Positions 30,097-38,538 of a DNA stretch of 64,000 bases are shown here, in pieces (the stretch's first letter is position 1; the number at the start of each line of letters is the position of its first letter). Location: positions 94,251-158,250 of the forward strand of contig JAJOLK010000006.1 in assembly GCA_021173225.1 (NCBI GenBank). The letters are read 5' to 3'. The position numbers were made by a program, and so were the translations under genes. The stretch comes from Phycisphaerales bacterium PN19_bin_20 (lineage in GTDB: Bacteria > Planctomycetota > Phycisphaerae > Phycisphaerales > UBA1924). The notes under the pieces were generated by a model. It was not told where the DNA came from, did not search any database, and worked only from the letters and a program-made list of their open reading frames with translations.

Positions 30097-32784
30097 ATGA
30101 GCTCAAAGCCTCCACGCCCGATTGCCGCACTGCTCAGCCGCGAGCTGGCCAGCGCGTTTACCAACCCGACGGCGTATGTCTTCATCACGCTGTTTGTCTT
30201 TCTCTCCGGGGTCGCGGCGTTCTGGGGTGACGCGTTCTTCGCCCGGAACATGGCAACCCTTGACGAGCTGAGCGCCTGGTTTCCGGCGCTGCTGCTGTTC
30301 CTTGTCCCCGCTATCACCATGGGCGCGTGGGCCGAGGAGCGCAAGCAGGGCACCGACGAACTGCTGCTGACGCTGCCAGCCAGCGAGTGGCAGCTTGCGC
30401 TAGGCAAATATCTTGGCTGCGTGGTGGTCTACACGGTCTGCCTGCTGTTTAGCACCTCGCACGTGCTGGTGCTGGCGTACTTGGGTGCGCCGGATGTGGG
30501 GCTGCTGGCGGTGACGTACCTGGGCTACTTCTTGGCCGGTGCGGCGCTGTGCGGGCTGGGCCTGCTGGCCAGCACGATCAGTGCCAGCTCGACTGTCGCC
30601 TTTATCACCGCGGCGATCGCCTCCGCGGTGCTGGTCGGGCTGGGCCTGAGCAACAGCGTGCTCAGCGGGCCGCTTGCCCCGGCCGCTGAGCTGCTGCGCA
30701 GCCTGAGCGTGCCCGCGCGGCTCGAGAACTTCACACGCGGGGTCGTGAGCCTGGCGGACGTTGCCTACTTCGTGAGCATCGCGGCGGCGGGCGTGCTGGC
30801 GGCGGCGGGCGTGCTGCGGCGGCGACGCAGTGTGGGCCTGCCCGCGGGCGGCGCGGGGCTGCACGGGTTGCTGCGGGGCCTAAGCGTGCTGGCCATCGGC
30901 GCGTGCACGGTGCTCCTGCTTGATCGCCTTGGGACGCGGGCCGATGGAACCAGCGAGCGGCTCTGGACCTTGAGCGAGCAGACCAGACAGATTGCCAAGG
31001 CCGTGCCCGCCGAGGCACCGGTGCAGATCACGGCGTATGTCTCTGCCGAGGTGCCCGGGTCATTGGCGCAGCAGCGGGCCCAGCTTTTAGGCACGCTGCG
31101 CGAGCTTGAGTCTGTCAGCGGCGGGCGGGTTCGCACGCGCGTAGAAACCACAGACGTCAACACGCCCGAGGCCCGCGACGCGGAGCGCGCGTTTGGAGTG
31201 CGCCCGCGTGAGGTCGCTGGGGAGGGGGCCGACGGCGGGGGCGCGCGGCCAGTATTCCTCTCGGTGGTCACGCAGGGGGCGGGCGGTGAGTTCAGCCTGA
31301 TGCCGTTCTTGGCACGCGGGCTGGCTGTTGAGTATGAGCTTGCGCGGTCGATCCGCGCGGTGGGTAGCAGCACGCGTAAGACCATCGGGGTAATGGAGAC
31401 GCCGGTGGGCGTCTTTGGATCCTTTGACTTTCAGACGATGCAGTCGCGACCAGACTGGCCGCTGGTGGCCGAGCTTCGCAAGCAGTACAACGTTCAGCGC
31501 GTCAGCGCAGGGGCTGAGATCCCGACGGACATTGACGTGCTGGTGGTCGCGCAGCCCAGCAGCCTGCGGCAAGAGGAGTTGGACAGCGTGACGGCGTGGG
31601 TCAGCGCAGGCAAGGCCGCTCTGCTGATGGAGGACGCGCTGCCGCTGATCAATCCGCAGCTTGCGACCAGCGAGCCCAGGCGGCCGCAGGGCAACCCGAT
31701 GATGGGGCAGCAGGACAACACGCCCAAGGCCAAGCTTGACGCGCTCTGGACGGCGCTTGGTGCCAAGGCGACGGGCGAGCAGGTGGTTTGGGACAGCTAC
31801 AACCCGCGCCCGAGCCTTGAGAACAGCCCGGGTGAAATCTTGTGGCTGCGGGCGCGCAAGGTTGGCCCCGGGCTCGTGCGCGACGACGGCGTAACGGCCG
31901 CGGGCACGCTCTTTGACCCGTTCAACCAGGGCAGCGACATCAGCGCGGGCCTGCAAGAGGTGGTGCTGCTGTTCGCGGGGCGTGTTGAGCGGATCACCCC
32001 AGCGGCCGGCGACGCGGGCGCAACGGAGTTCACGCCGCTGGTCCGCAGCGGGCCGACCGGTGGCCTGGTGCCTTACGCGCAGATGATCTCGCGCAACATG
32101 TTTGGGATGCCAACACTCAACGAGCAGCGGCGACCGACGGGGCGTGGCACGGCCCAGACGCTGGCGGCGCACGTGACGGGCGGAGTCCAGAAGATCAATG
32201 TTGTACTGATCGGCGACGTGGATGGTTTCAGCCCGCAGCTGTTCGCGATCCGAGAGAGCGGGAACGTGGAGCTTGAGTTTGACAACGTGCCGCTGCTGCT
32301 CAACGCGATTGACCGCCTGGCGGGTGACACGGGCCTGCTCGAGCTTCGGCGGAAGCGGCGCGTCTATCGCACGCTTGAGCGGATTGATCAGCGCCGCCAG
32401 GGCGAGCTTGAGGACACGCTGAGGATCGAGGAGTCGGCGCGTGCTGACGCGGAGAGCCGCGTGGCCGAGGCGCGCGGGCGGCTGGACGCGAAGGTCAAGG
32501 AGGTTGAGGACCGCACGGACTTGGACCAGAACACCAAGGCGATCATGCTCGACAGCGTGCGCCGTGCCGAGCAGGGCCGCCTGGACGCGCAGAGCCAGGG
32601 CATCGAGGCAGACCGGCTGCGGCGCGTGCAGGATGCGCGTCTGGAGAGCAAGCAGAACATCGATCGCATCGAGGGCAGCGTGCGTGCGCTGGCGGTGGTG
32701 CTGCCGCCGGTGCCAGCGCTGCTGGTGGGGCTGGTGGTGACGGTGCGTCGTCGCTGGCGCGCGGAGGCCGAGCGGAAGGCGTGA
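30097..32784 (+). CDS. Fused ABC-2 permease and GldG-like auxiliary domain protein
   Basis: A GldF-GldG type fusion. Residues 1-245 are an ABC-2 permease with about six helices (FITLFVFLSGVAAFWGD, FPALLLFLVPAITMGAWAEE). After a helix near 265-282 comes a large extracytoplasmic region with an ABC-aux/GldG domain (about 295-640) beginning RLWTLSEQTRQIAKAVPA. A charged coiled coil (about 770-865) leads to a final helix (868-886). GldFG systems take part in gliding or surface export in Bacteroidetes; planctomycete substrates are unknown. The gene overlaps the next reading frame if its GTG at 32781 is used. Confidence 0.85.
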   Translation: MSSKPPRPIAALLSRELASAFTNPTAYVFITLFVFLSGVAAFWGDAFFARNMATLDELSAWFPALLLFLVPAITMGAWAEERKQGTDELLLTLPASEWQLALGKYLGCVVVYTVCLLFSTSHVLVLAYLGAPDVGLLAVTYLGYFLAGAALCGLGLLASTISASSTVAFITAAIASAVLVGLGLSNSVLSGPLAPAAELLRSLSVPARLENFTRGVVSLADVAYFVSIAAAGVLAAAGVLRRRRSVGLPAGGAGLHGLLRGLSVLAIGACTVLLLDRLGTRADGTSERLWTLSEQTRQIAKAVPAEAPVQITAYVSAEVPGSLAQQRAQLLGTLRELESVSGGRVRTRVETTDVNTPEARDAERAFGVRPREVAGEGADGGGARPVFLSVVTQGAGGEFSLMPFLARGLAVEYELARSIRAVGSSTRKTIGVMETPVGVFGSFDFQTMQSRPDWPLVAELRKQYNVQRVSAGAEIPTDIDVLVVAQPSSLRQEELDSVTAWVSAGKAALLMEDALPLINPQLATSEPRRPQGNPMMGQQDNTPKAKLDALWTALGAKATGEQVVWDSYNPRPSLENSPGEILWLRARKVGPGLVRDDGVTAAGTLFDPFNQGSDISAGLQEVVLLFAGRVERITPAAGDAGATEFTPLVRSGPTGGLVPYAQMISRNMFGMPTLNEQRRPTGRGTAQTLAAHVTGGVQKINVVLIGDVDGFSPQLFAIRESGNVELEFDNVPLLLNAIDRLAGDTGLLELRRKRRVYRTLERIDQRRQGELEDTLRIEESARADAESRVAEARGRLDAKVKEVEDRTDLDQNTKAIMLDSVRRAEQGRLDAQSQGIEADRLRRVQDARLESKQNIDRIEGSVRALAVVLPPVPALLVGLVVTVRRRWRAEAERKA

Positions 32785-32849
32785 GCGCGGGTGGGCCGCA
32801 GCAGGCGGGCGGTCCAAACGGATTGAAGAACGGAGCGCGGGGCATCCAA

Positions 32850-34511
32850 ATGAGCACGATCAAGAACAAGTGGGCCTTGACGCTGAGCCTGGTGGTGATT
32901 GCGGCTGCCGCCATAGCGGTGACGGCTGGCACGCGCCCGCGCGCCGTGGGGCGCTCGGCCGAGAGCGAGCTGGGCCAGCCTCTGACGCCGCTGCTGATTG
33001 ACCCGCTGGCGGTCCGCAGCTTGGAGGTGATCGGGTTTGATGAGCAGTCGGCCCGCGCGCGGGGCTTCAAGGTCGCCTTCGACGCGTCGCGCAAGCGTTG
33101 GGTCATCCCCTCGGCGTTTGACTATCCGGTGGAGGCGACGCAGACGATGGCCACGGCGGCGGCGGGGTTTGTCAACCTGCTCAAAGAGCGCGTCGCGACT
33201 GACAACACGCAGGAGCATCAGCGCCTGGGCGTGGTTGACCCTTCTGACGAGGCGTCGACCGCGACCACCGGCCGCGGGTCGCGCGTGACGCTGCGCGACG
33301 CGAGCGGCAAGGTGCTGGCCGACCTGATCTTGGGCAAAGGGGTTGATGAGGGGACACCCGGGGCGATCACGCGCAAGTATGTGCGCGAGGCGGGCCGCAG
33401 CCGCGTGTACGTGACCAGCGCGCAGATGGCCTTGAGCACGCGCCTGGTTGACTGGCTGAACGCTGACCTTGTGAGCGTGCCCAGCGATGAGGTGCGCGGG
33501 GTTGAGGTCGTGCGGTACCGCATCGATGAGAGCACCGGCAAGGTCACAAACTTCAGTCGGCTTGCGCTTGCGCGGGGCGAGCCTGGTGCGGTGGCCACGA
33601 GCCCAGAGTCCCCGAGCCCAGTGTTCAAGATGCCGGGTCAGCCGCCGGTGCCGACAGCACCAACCTGGACCATCGAGAGTGAGCCCGAGGGGAGCCTTGG
33701 CGCGGGGCAGAGTGTTGACGCGACAAAGGTCGAGGCGGCCTTGGGCGCGCTGCGCGAAATAGAGGTGATCGGCGTACAGCCCAAGCCCGCGAACCTCGCC
33801 AAGCTTCTCGCGGGCGGCGGCGGCGAGGGGCGAATGACGATCGTGGACCAGGCGAACCTGCAGAGCCGCGGGTTCTTTCTGACGCCGCAGGGCTCAATGA
33901 TGGCCAACGAGGGGCAGATCAACATCACGACACGCGACGGGGTGATCTACACGCTATGGCTTGGCGAGCTGGCGATTGACGAGGTCGCCAAGGAGCAGGC
34001 CGGGGGCGCGAGCGCAGTCGCGAGCCCTGCGGCGACCTCCAACGCCAGCGACGCAACGCAAACGGCGGGCGAGGGCAGTGCGGGGCCGGGGCGTTATGTG
34101 ATGCTGACTGTCTCGGTGGATGAAGCGGTCATCGGCCCCGCGCCGACCAAGCCTGAGGAGCTGCTGCGTCTTGAGGGCTTGGACGCGGCGGCGGCCAAAG
34201 AGGACGGGACGCCGGTGAGCGACGGTGACAAGGCCGCGCTGGCCAGCGCGCGGCAGGCGTACCTCCCGCTGGCAGAGGCGCACGCGCAGCGGCTGCGGTC
34301 AGCGCGAGAGAAGGCCGCGCAGCTCTCGGCGCGGTTTGCGGACTGGTACTACGTGGCGAGCGCGAAGGACTTGGACCAGCTCAGGCCAACGCGCGAGCAG
34401 TTGATAGCCGCGCCTCTTTCGCCAAATGATGCCCCGGTCGAGCAGGAATCTGCGCCGGTGCCGCCATTGACACCGTTGTCACCTTCTGTACCGTCCGCAC
34501 CGACGCCCTGA
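32850..34511 (+). CDS. DUF4340 domain protein of the exporter module
   Basis: Begins with a signal-anchor helix (KNKWALTLSLVVIAAAAIAVTAG), followed by an extracytoplasmic region with the DUF4340 features: DPLAVRSLEVIGFDEQSARARGF, LADLILGKGVDEGTPGAITRKYVREAG near 150-175, and WLNADLVSVPSDEVRGVEV near 205. DUF4340 proteins commonly follow GldG-like permeases; their biochemical role is unknown. The last 150 residues are Ala/Pro/Ser-rich with a short helical part. A GTG at 32781 would overlap the permease stop (GTGA) and add 23 poor-complexity residues; the ATG gives a clean signal-anchor and is preferred, without certainty. Confidence 0.8.
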   Translation: MSTIKNKWALTLSLVVIAAAAIAVTAGTRPRAVGRSAESELGQPLTPLLIDPLAVRSLEVIGFDEQSARARGFKVAFDASRKRWVIPSAFDYPVEATQTMATAAAGFVNLLKERVATDNTQEHQRLGVVDPSDEASTATTGRGSRVTLRDASGKVLADLILGKGVDEGTPGAITRKYVREAGRSRVYVTSAQMALSTRLVDWLNADLVSVPSDEVRGVEVVRYRIDESTGKVTNFSRLALARGEPGAVATSPESPSPVFKMPGQPPVPTAPTWTIESEPEGSLGAGQSVDATKVEAALGALREIEVIGVQPKPANLAKLLAGGGGEGRMTIVDQANLQSRGFFLTPQGSMMANEGQINITTRDGVIYTLWLGELAIDEVAKEQAGGASAVASPAATSNASDATQTAGEGSAGPGRYVMLTVSVDEAVIGPAPTKPEELLRLEGLDAAAAKEDGTPVSDGDKAALASARQAYLPLAEAHAQRLRSAREKAAQLSARFADWYYVASAKDLDQLRPTREQLIAAPLSPNDAPVEQESAPVPPLTPLSPSVPSAPTP

Positions 34512-34515
34512 TGCT

Positions 34516-35838
34516 TCAGAATCTCAGCGTGGCGAGCCGCGTCATCGCCTCGGCCAGGCGGTCGGTCTGGCGCGTCAGACTGAGGCGGAACCAGTCGTGC
34601 GCGGTGTCGGCGAAGCCCGCGCCGGGGACGGTCACCACGCCGGCCTCATCGATGAGCTTCTCGACAAACCGCCAACTGTTCATGGGCTTGCCGGTGGTAG
34701 TGTCGATCGGGCAACGCGCCCAGACGAAGATCCCGGCCTCGGGCGGCGTCAGCTCACAACCGATGGCCCGGAGCCCAGCCACGGCGATGTCGCGCCGACG
34801 CGCGTACTCGCTGCGCATCTCTGCCAGCAGCGGGTCGTCGAAGCGTTCCAGCGCGAGCGCGCCGGCGTCCTGAATCGCGTTGAACGGGCCGCTGTCGTAG
34901 TTGTCCTTCGTCTGCTTCAGGGCCTTGATGACCCGCTCATTGCCGACGGCAAAGCCCAGGCGCCAGCCGGTCATATTGAAGGTCTTGCTCAGCGAGTGAA
35001 ACTCGATCACCGCGTCGCGCTCGATGTCAACGCCCGGGGCTTGCAGCAAGCTCGGCACGCTGGCGGGCGCATCAAAGTACACCTCGCTATATGCCAGGTC
35101 GCTGGCCAAGATCAACCCCTGCTGGCGGCAAAGATTGGCGGCGGCGGCGAGCAGGCCCACGTCTGCGCACGCGCCGGTGGGGTTGCCGGGGAAGTTGAGC
35201 CACATCAGGCGGCTGCCGGGCAGGGCGGCGTTCAGGGCCTCATTACCAGGCGACAAGTCGGGGCGCCAGCGGTGCTGGGCGTCGCACTGCACGCGGTGCA
35301 GCGTTGCGCCCGCAAGCAAGCTGGCCTGCGCATAGACGGGGTACGCGGGCGTGAAGACGATCGCGCCCTCACCGGGGTTGAGTACGCCCAGCGGCAGGTG
35401 GCTGATGCCGTCCTTACCACCGATGGTCGCGCAGATGTGCCGCTTGGGATCAACGCTGACGCCGAAGCGGCGATCCATGAACGCTGCGGCAGCGTGCAGG
35501 AAACGCTGTGTCCCGTAGCAGTCTGGATACTGGTGATTGGCGGGAATGGCCGCGGCCTTCGCGAGCGCGTCGATCACGAAGGCGGGGGTCGGACGGTCAG
35601 GGTCGCCCACGCCCAGGTTGATCACGTCCTTGCCAGCGGCGATCGCGGCCCGCTTCTTTTCATCGATGGCGTTGAACAAGAACGGCGGGAGCCCGCGCAA
35701 GCGATCAGACCGCACGTCGTCAGGGCCGCGCGCCGTGGCCTGCACGATCGCGCCCGGCGCTGGCACTGCGCCCGCGGGAGCGGTGCTGGTTTGGATACTG
35801 GCGATTTGGCTGCTGGCAGACTGGCTACTCATGGTCAT
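34516..35838 (-). CDS. dapL: PLP aminotransferase, LL-diaminopimelate aminotransferase-like
   Basis: Class I/II fold aminotransferase. LGVGDPDRPTP near residue 76, NHQYPDCYGTQRFLHAAAAFM near 100, NFPGNPTGA near 200, and the PLP Lys in FHSLSKTFNMTGWRLGFAVGN near 270. These fit the DapL family (direct conversion of tetrahydrodipicolinate to LL-diaminopimelate for lysine and peptidoglycan) better than aspartate aminotransferase, but related enzymes share the motifs, so the symbol is tentative. The ATG at 35838 was chosen because AACAAT ends 6 nt upstream. It is divergent from the imidazolonepropionase gene 46 nt away. Confidence 0.78.
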   Translation of the reverse strand: MTMSSQSASSQIASIQTSTAPAGAVPAPGAIVQATARGPDDVRSDRLRGLPPFLFNAIDEKKRAAIAAGKDVINLGVGDPDRPTPAFVIDALAKAAAIPANHQYPDCYGTQRFLHAAAAFMDRRFGVSVDPKRHICATIGGKDGISHLPLGVLNPGEGAIVFTPAYPVYAQASLLAGATLHRVQCDAQHRWRPDLSPGNEALNAALPGSRLMWLNFPGNPTGACADVGLLAAAANLCRQQGLILASDLAYSEVYFDAPASVPSLLQAPGVDIERDAVIEFHSLSKTFNMTGWRLGFAVGNERVIKALKQTKDNYDSGPFNAIQDAGALALERFDDPLLAEMRSEYARRRDIAVAGLRAIGCELTPPEAGIFVWARCPIDTTTGKPMNSWRFVEKLIDEAGVVTVPGAGFADTAHDWFRLSLTRQTDRLAEAMTRLATLRF

Positions 35839-35844
35839 CGGCCC

Positions 35845-35874
35845 ATTGTTGCCCGTCCGCCCCCGCTCTACCAT
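35845..35874. promoter_or_regulatory. Overlapping divergent promoter elements of dapL and hutI
   Basis: Plus strand: TTGTTG (35846-35851) and TACCAT (35869-35874) are 17 nt apart, 9 nt before the hutI ATG. Minus strand: AACAAT (35845-35850) ends 6 nt before the dapL ATG. The two sets physically overlap, so they should compete. Confidence 0.4.
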
Positions 35875-35883
35875 CGCTCAGCA

Positions 35884-37170
35884 ATGACACAGACCAACGG
35901 TCCACTTTCGCCCGCGGCCTCGGCCAGCGGTCAGGCCACCCTAGTGATCCGCAATGCCCGCGTTGTGACAATGACCAAAGACGGCAGCGCGCCAGCGGGC
36001 CCGGCCCGCGGCGAGGGAATGGGCGAGCTGCATGTGATCGAGCGGGCCGACGTGCTCATCGCCGGCTCACGTGTGACAGAGGTCAAAAAGATCGGCCCTA
36101 AGGCCAAGCCACGCGCACCGCTGGCGGGCGTGACGGAAATCGACGCCGCCGGGCGAGTCTTGATGCCCGGGCTGGTGGATTGCCACACGCACGCGTGCTG
36201 GGCGGGCTCACGGCTTGATGAGTGGGACCAGCGCCGGCGCGGGGTGGCATACCTCAAGATCTTGGAGCGCGGCGGTGGCATCATGGCGACGGTGCGCGCC
36301 GTGCGCGAGGCAACGCTCGATCAGCTTGCCGAGGGGCTGCTTGAGCGCGCAATCGAGATGCTCCGCCTGGGCAGCACGACCATCGAGGTCAAAAGCGGCT
36401 ACGGGCTGACGACCGTCGACGAGATGAAGATGCTGCACGCCGTGGTGCAGGCGCAGGCGAAGTTTCCCGGTCTGCTGGTGCCGACGGCACTGCTGGGGCA
36501 CGCCATCGACGAGTCTCAGGCCGGCTTCGTAGGGCGCATCACGCGCGAGACGGTGCCCGTGGTAGCGGCGGAGTTTCCGGGCATCGCGGTCGATGCGTAC
36601 TGCGAGAAAGGCGCGTGGAGCGTCGAGCAGTGCGTCAAGCTGTTCTCGCGGGCGCGCGAGCTGGGGCTGGGCGTGCGCGTTCATGCCGACCAGTTCAACA
36701 GCCTGGGCATGGTCGCGGCGGCGCTGCACATGGGGGCCACGAGCATTGACCACCTGGAAGCGACGACCAAGGAAGACCTCACCAGCCTGGCCCAGAGCAA
36801 GACCATCGGCGTGATGCTCCCGGCGTGCGGCTTCCATACCGACGGGCGCTACGCGCGCGGGCGGAGCCTGGTCATGCAGGGCGGGGCACTGGCCATTGCC
36901 AGCAACCGCAACCCGGGCTCGGCCCCGTGCGGGTCGATGGCCCTGGTGGTTGCGCTGGCGGTGCGGCACCTGGGCCTCTCGCCGCAAGAGGCGATCACCG
37001 CCGCGACGCTGAACCCCGCGCGGGTGCTGGGGCTGCTTGACCGCGGGTGGATCGGGCCCGGCGCGCGGGCCGACGTGCTGCTGCTGAAAGATACCGACGA
37101 GCGGGCGCTGGGCTTTGAGTTTGGCACCAGCCCGATTGCGCGGGTGATCGTCGGCGGGCGGGCGATTTAG
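35884..37170 (+). CDS. hutI: Imidazolonepropionase (amidohydrolase)
   Basis: Hydrolyses imidazolone-5-propionate to N-formimino-glutamate in histidine breakdown. Metal-binding HTHACWAG is near residue 101, VKSGYGLTTVDEMKML near 172, LLGHAIDE near 205, VHADQFNS near 270, and NPGSAPCGSMALVV near 345 is characteristic of HutI. The 428 residues are typical with about 20 extra at the N terminus. No hutH, hutU or hutG is in the window, so the pathway assignment rests on sequence alone. The frame is open far upstream, but that part is antisense to dapL and is not coding. Confidence 0.88.
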   Translation: MTQTNGPLSPAASASGQATLVIRNARVVTMTKDGSAPAGPARGEGMGELHVIERADVLIAGSRVTEVKKIGPKAKPRAPLAGVTEIDAAGRVLMPGLVDCHTHACWAGSRLDEWDQRRRGVAYLKILERGGGIMATVRAVREATLDQLAEGLLERAIEMLRLGSTTIEVKSGYGLTTVDEMKMLHAVVQAQAKFPGLLVPTALLGHAIDESQAGFVGRITRETVPVVAAEFPGIAVDAYCEKGAWSVEQCVKLFSRARELGLGVRVHADQFNSLGMVAAALHMGATSIDHLEATTKEDLTSLAQSKTIGVMLPACGFHTDGRYARGRSLVMQGGALAIASNRNPGSAPCGSMALVVALAVRHLGLSPQEAITAATLNPARVLGLLDRGWIGPGARADVLLLKDTDERALGFEFGTSPIARVIVGGRAI

Positions 37171-37209
37171 CGCCGCTACCAAGGTGCGTTGCCAGCACGT
37201 TCGCGTGGA

Positions 37210-37226
37210 GCAGGATTTCATCCTGC
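37210..37226 (+). terminator. Hairpin after hutI
   Basis: A perfect 7-bp stem GCAGGAT/ATCCTGC around TTC lies 40 nt past the hutI stop, followed by a moderately T-rich CGCTTCGTCTT. Strength uncertain. Confidence 0.5.
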
Positions 37227-37295
37227 CGCTTCGTCTTACCGGGTTGACCGTTTTTCATCCGGCCGCTCGGCTGCAGGCACGTCGCTCGCCGCGCA

Positions 37296-38522
37296 TCACT
37301 TGTCCGCAACGTTGACGATAAGGATCACCAGCGCGACGGCGGCAATGCACAGCAGCACAAACCCGGTAATCTTCCAGGCCGAGTACGGCCGCTGGCCCAT
37401 CACCTCGCCGGTCTGCGCGTTGACGATGACGTGGTAAACCTTGTTCATGTACCGGTACGCGGTGATCCACACGGGCAGCAGGATGTGCTTGAACGTCACG
37501 TCGTAGTGGTGCGCGTCCATGTGGTTGATGCGCTGCTCGTCGCCGCCGATGTCACCCCGGACGGCGAACTCGATGAACCCGGACATCTCGACCTTGGCCT
37601 TGCCGAAGCCCTCGGGGAGCGTGACGGCATAGCTCTCGGCGGTATAGCCAGCAAGGTACGCGTCGTCGTAGCTCACGCAGTCAGTCAGCTTCCAGGGCGC
37701 AAGCTGACTGGCCTCGGCCTCGGTCAGCCCGCTACCAGCAAGCACCAGCACATCGTCGAAGCGGTTCTCGACGGTGCCCGAGACGGACGTCCAGCGGACC
37801 TTGCGGACGCGCTGAGTGGTGTTGCCGCTGCGGACGGTCACGTAGTACGCGTCGCCGCGCTGGCCGGAGTACTCAGTGACGGTGCGCGCGTCGAACGTCC
37901 AGTAGGGCACGTAGACCCCCTGCACGCCCGCGTCGAGCTTGCCCTGACGCTTGAGCGCGCTGGGCGCGAACCACCGCGACGCCAGCCAGGCGCGGAACGC
38001 CGCAATCGCCGTGTCACGCGGCAGCGCGAAGGGCAGCACGCCGTTGGGCTTAATCACCCGCTTGGTGACGCTCGTGGCAACGATGTTGCTCCCGCAGTAC
38101 GGACATGAACCGGCGGCGATATGCCCAGGCTTGGTCACGCTCGCGTTGCACGACTGGCACGTGAAAACCTGGGCCTGCATCGACTCGGCAGCGTCGTCAC
38201 GCAACTTTGCATAGGCCTCAAAGTCCAGCTCTTCGAGGACCGCAAGGCCCGCGCTGGCGACCTCGTTAGTATGCCCGCAGAATCGGCAGACCAGCGAGCG
38301 TGTGCCGGGCTTGAACTCAAGCCGCGCGCCGCACTGTGCGCACGGAAAGCTTTGTACGCTGTGCCGTGCCTGCGCGGGGGTAGGGTTGGAAGCAGGAGCA
38401 GAAGTAACCGTGCGATCACCCTGCGCCGCTCCGGGCGCGACGCCGTCGCCCGGCTCATCGTCAAACTGCGTGGGTTGCTCTTCGCGCACGATCGCCCCGT
38501 GGACAGCCACCTCGAAGACCAC
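37296..38522 (-). CDS. Zinc-ribbon membrane protein (YdjG-like)
   Basis: Two treble-clef zinc ribbons lie in the N-terminal third: CAQCGARLEFKPGTRSLVCRFCG near residue 60 and CQSCNASVTKPGHIAAGSCPYCG near 120. A beta-rich region (about 150-375) follows, then one C-terminal helix (FVLLCIAAVALVILIVNV). This layout matches the TFIIB-type zinc-ribbon proteins encoded beside SPFH proteins, such as B. subtilis YdjG with YdjI, linked to membrane stress and PspA-like proteins. The GTG at 38522 lies 17 nt after the upstream gene's stop; an open frame extending further would overlap that gene by 80 nt. The precise start is uncertain. Confidence 0.75.
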   Translation of the reverse strand: MVFEVAVHGAIVREEQPTQFDDEPGDGVAPGAAQGDRTVTSAPASNPTPAQARHSVQSFPCAQCGARLEFKPGTRSLVCRFCGHTNEVASAGLAVLEELDFEAYAKLRDDAAESMQAQVFTCQSCNASVTKPGHIAAGSCPYCGSNIVATSVTKRVIKPNGVLPFALPRDTAIAAFRAWLASRWFAPSALKRQGKLDAGVQGVYVPYWTFDARTVTEYSGQRGDAYYVTVRSGNTTQRVRKVRWTSVSGTVENRFDDVLVLAGSGLTEAEASQLAPWKLTDCVSYDDAYLAGYTAESYAVTLPEGFGKAKVEMSGFIEFAVRGDIGGDEQRINHMDAHHYDVTFKHILLPVWITAYRYMNKVYHVIVNAQTGEVMGQRPYSAWKITGFVLLCIAAVALVILIVNVADK

Positions 38523-38538
38523 AACGCTGGACGCTCGC

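Noticed and set aside
31087-32817. A 576-codon antisense frame across the GldG-like gene
   Set aside because: Arg/His/Leu-biased translation and no recognisable motif; the sense frame has domains and membrane helices.
34597-35883. A 5' extension of the imidazolonepropionase frame to 857 codons
   Set aside because: The added part lies antisense to the aminotransferase gene; the family N terminus and a promoter are at 35884.
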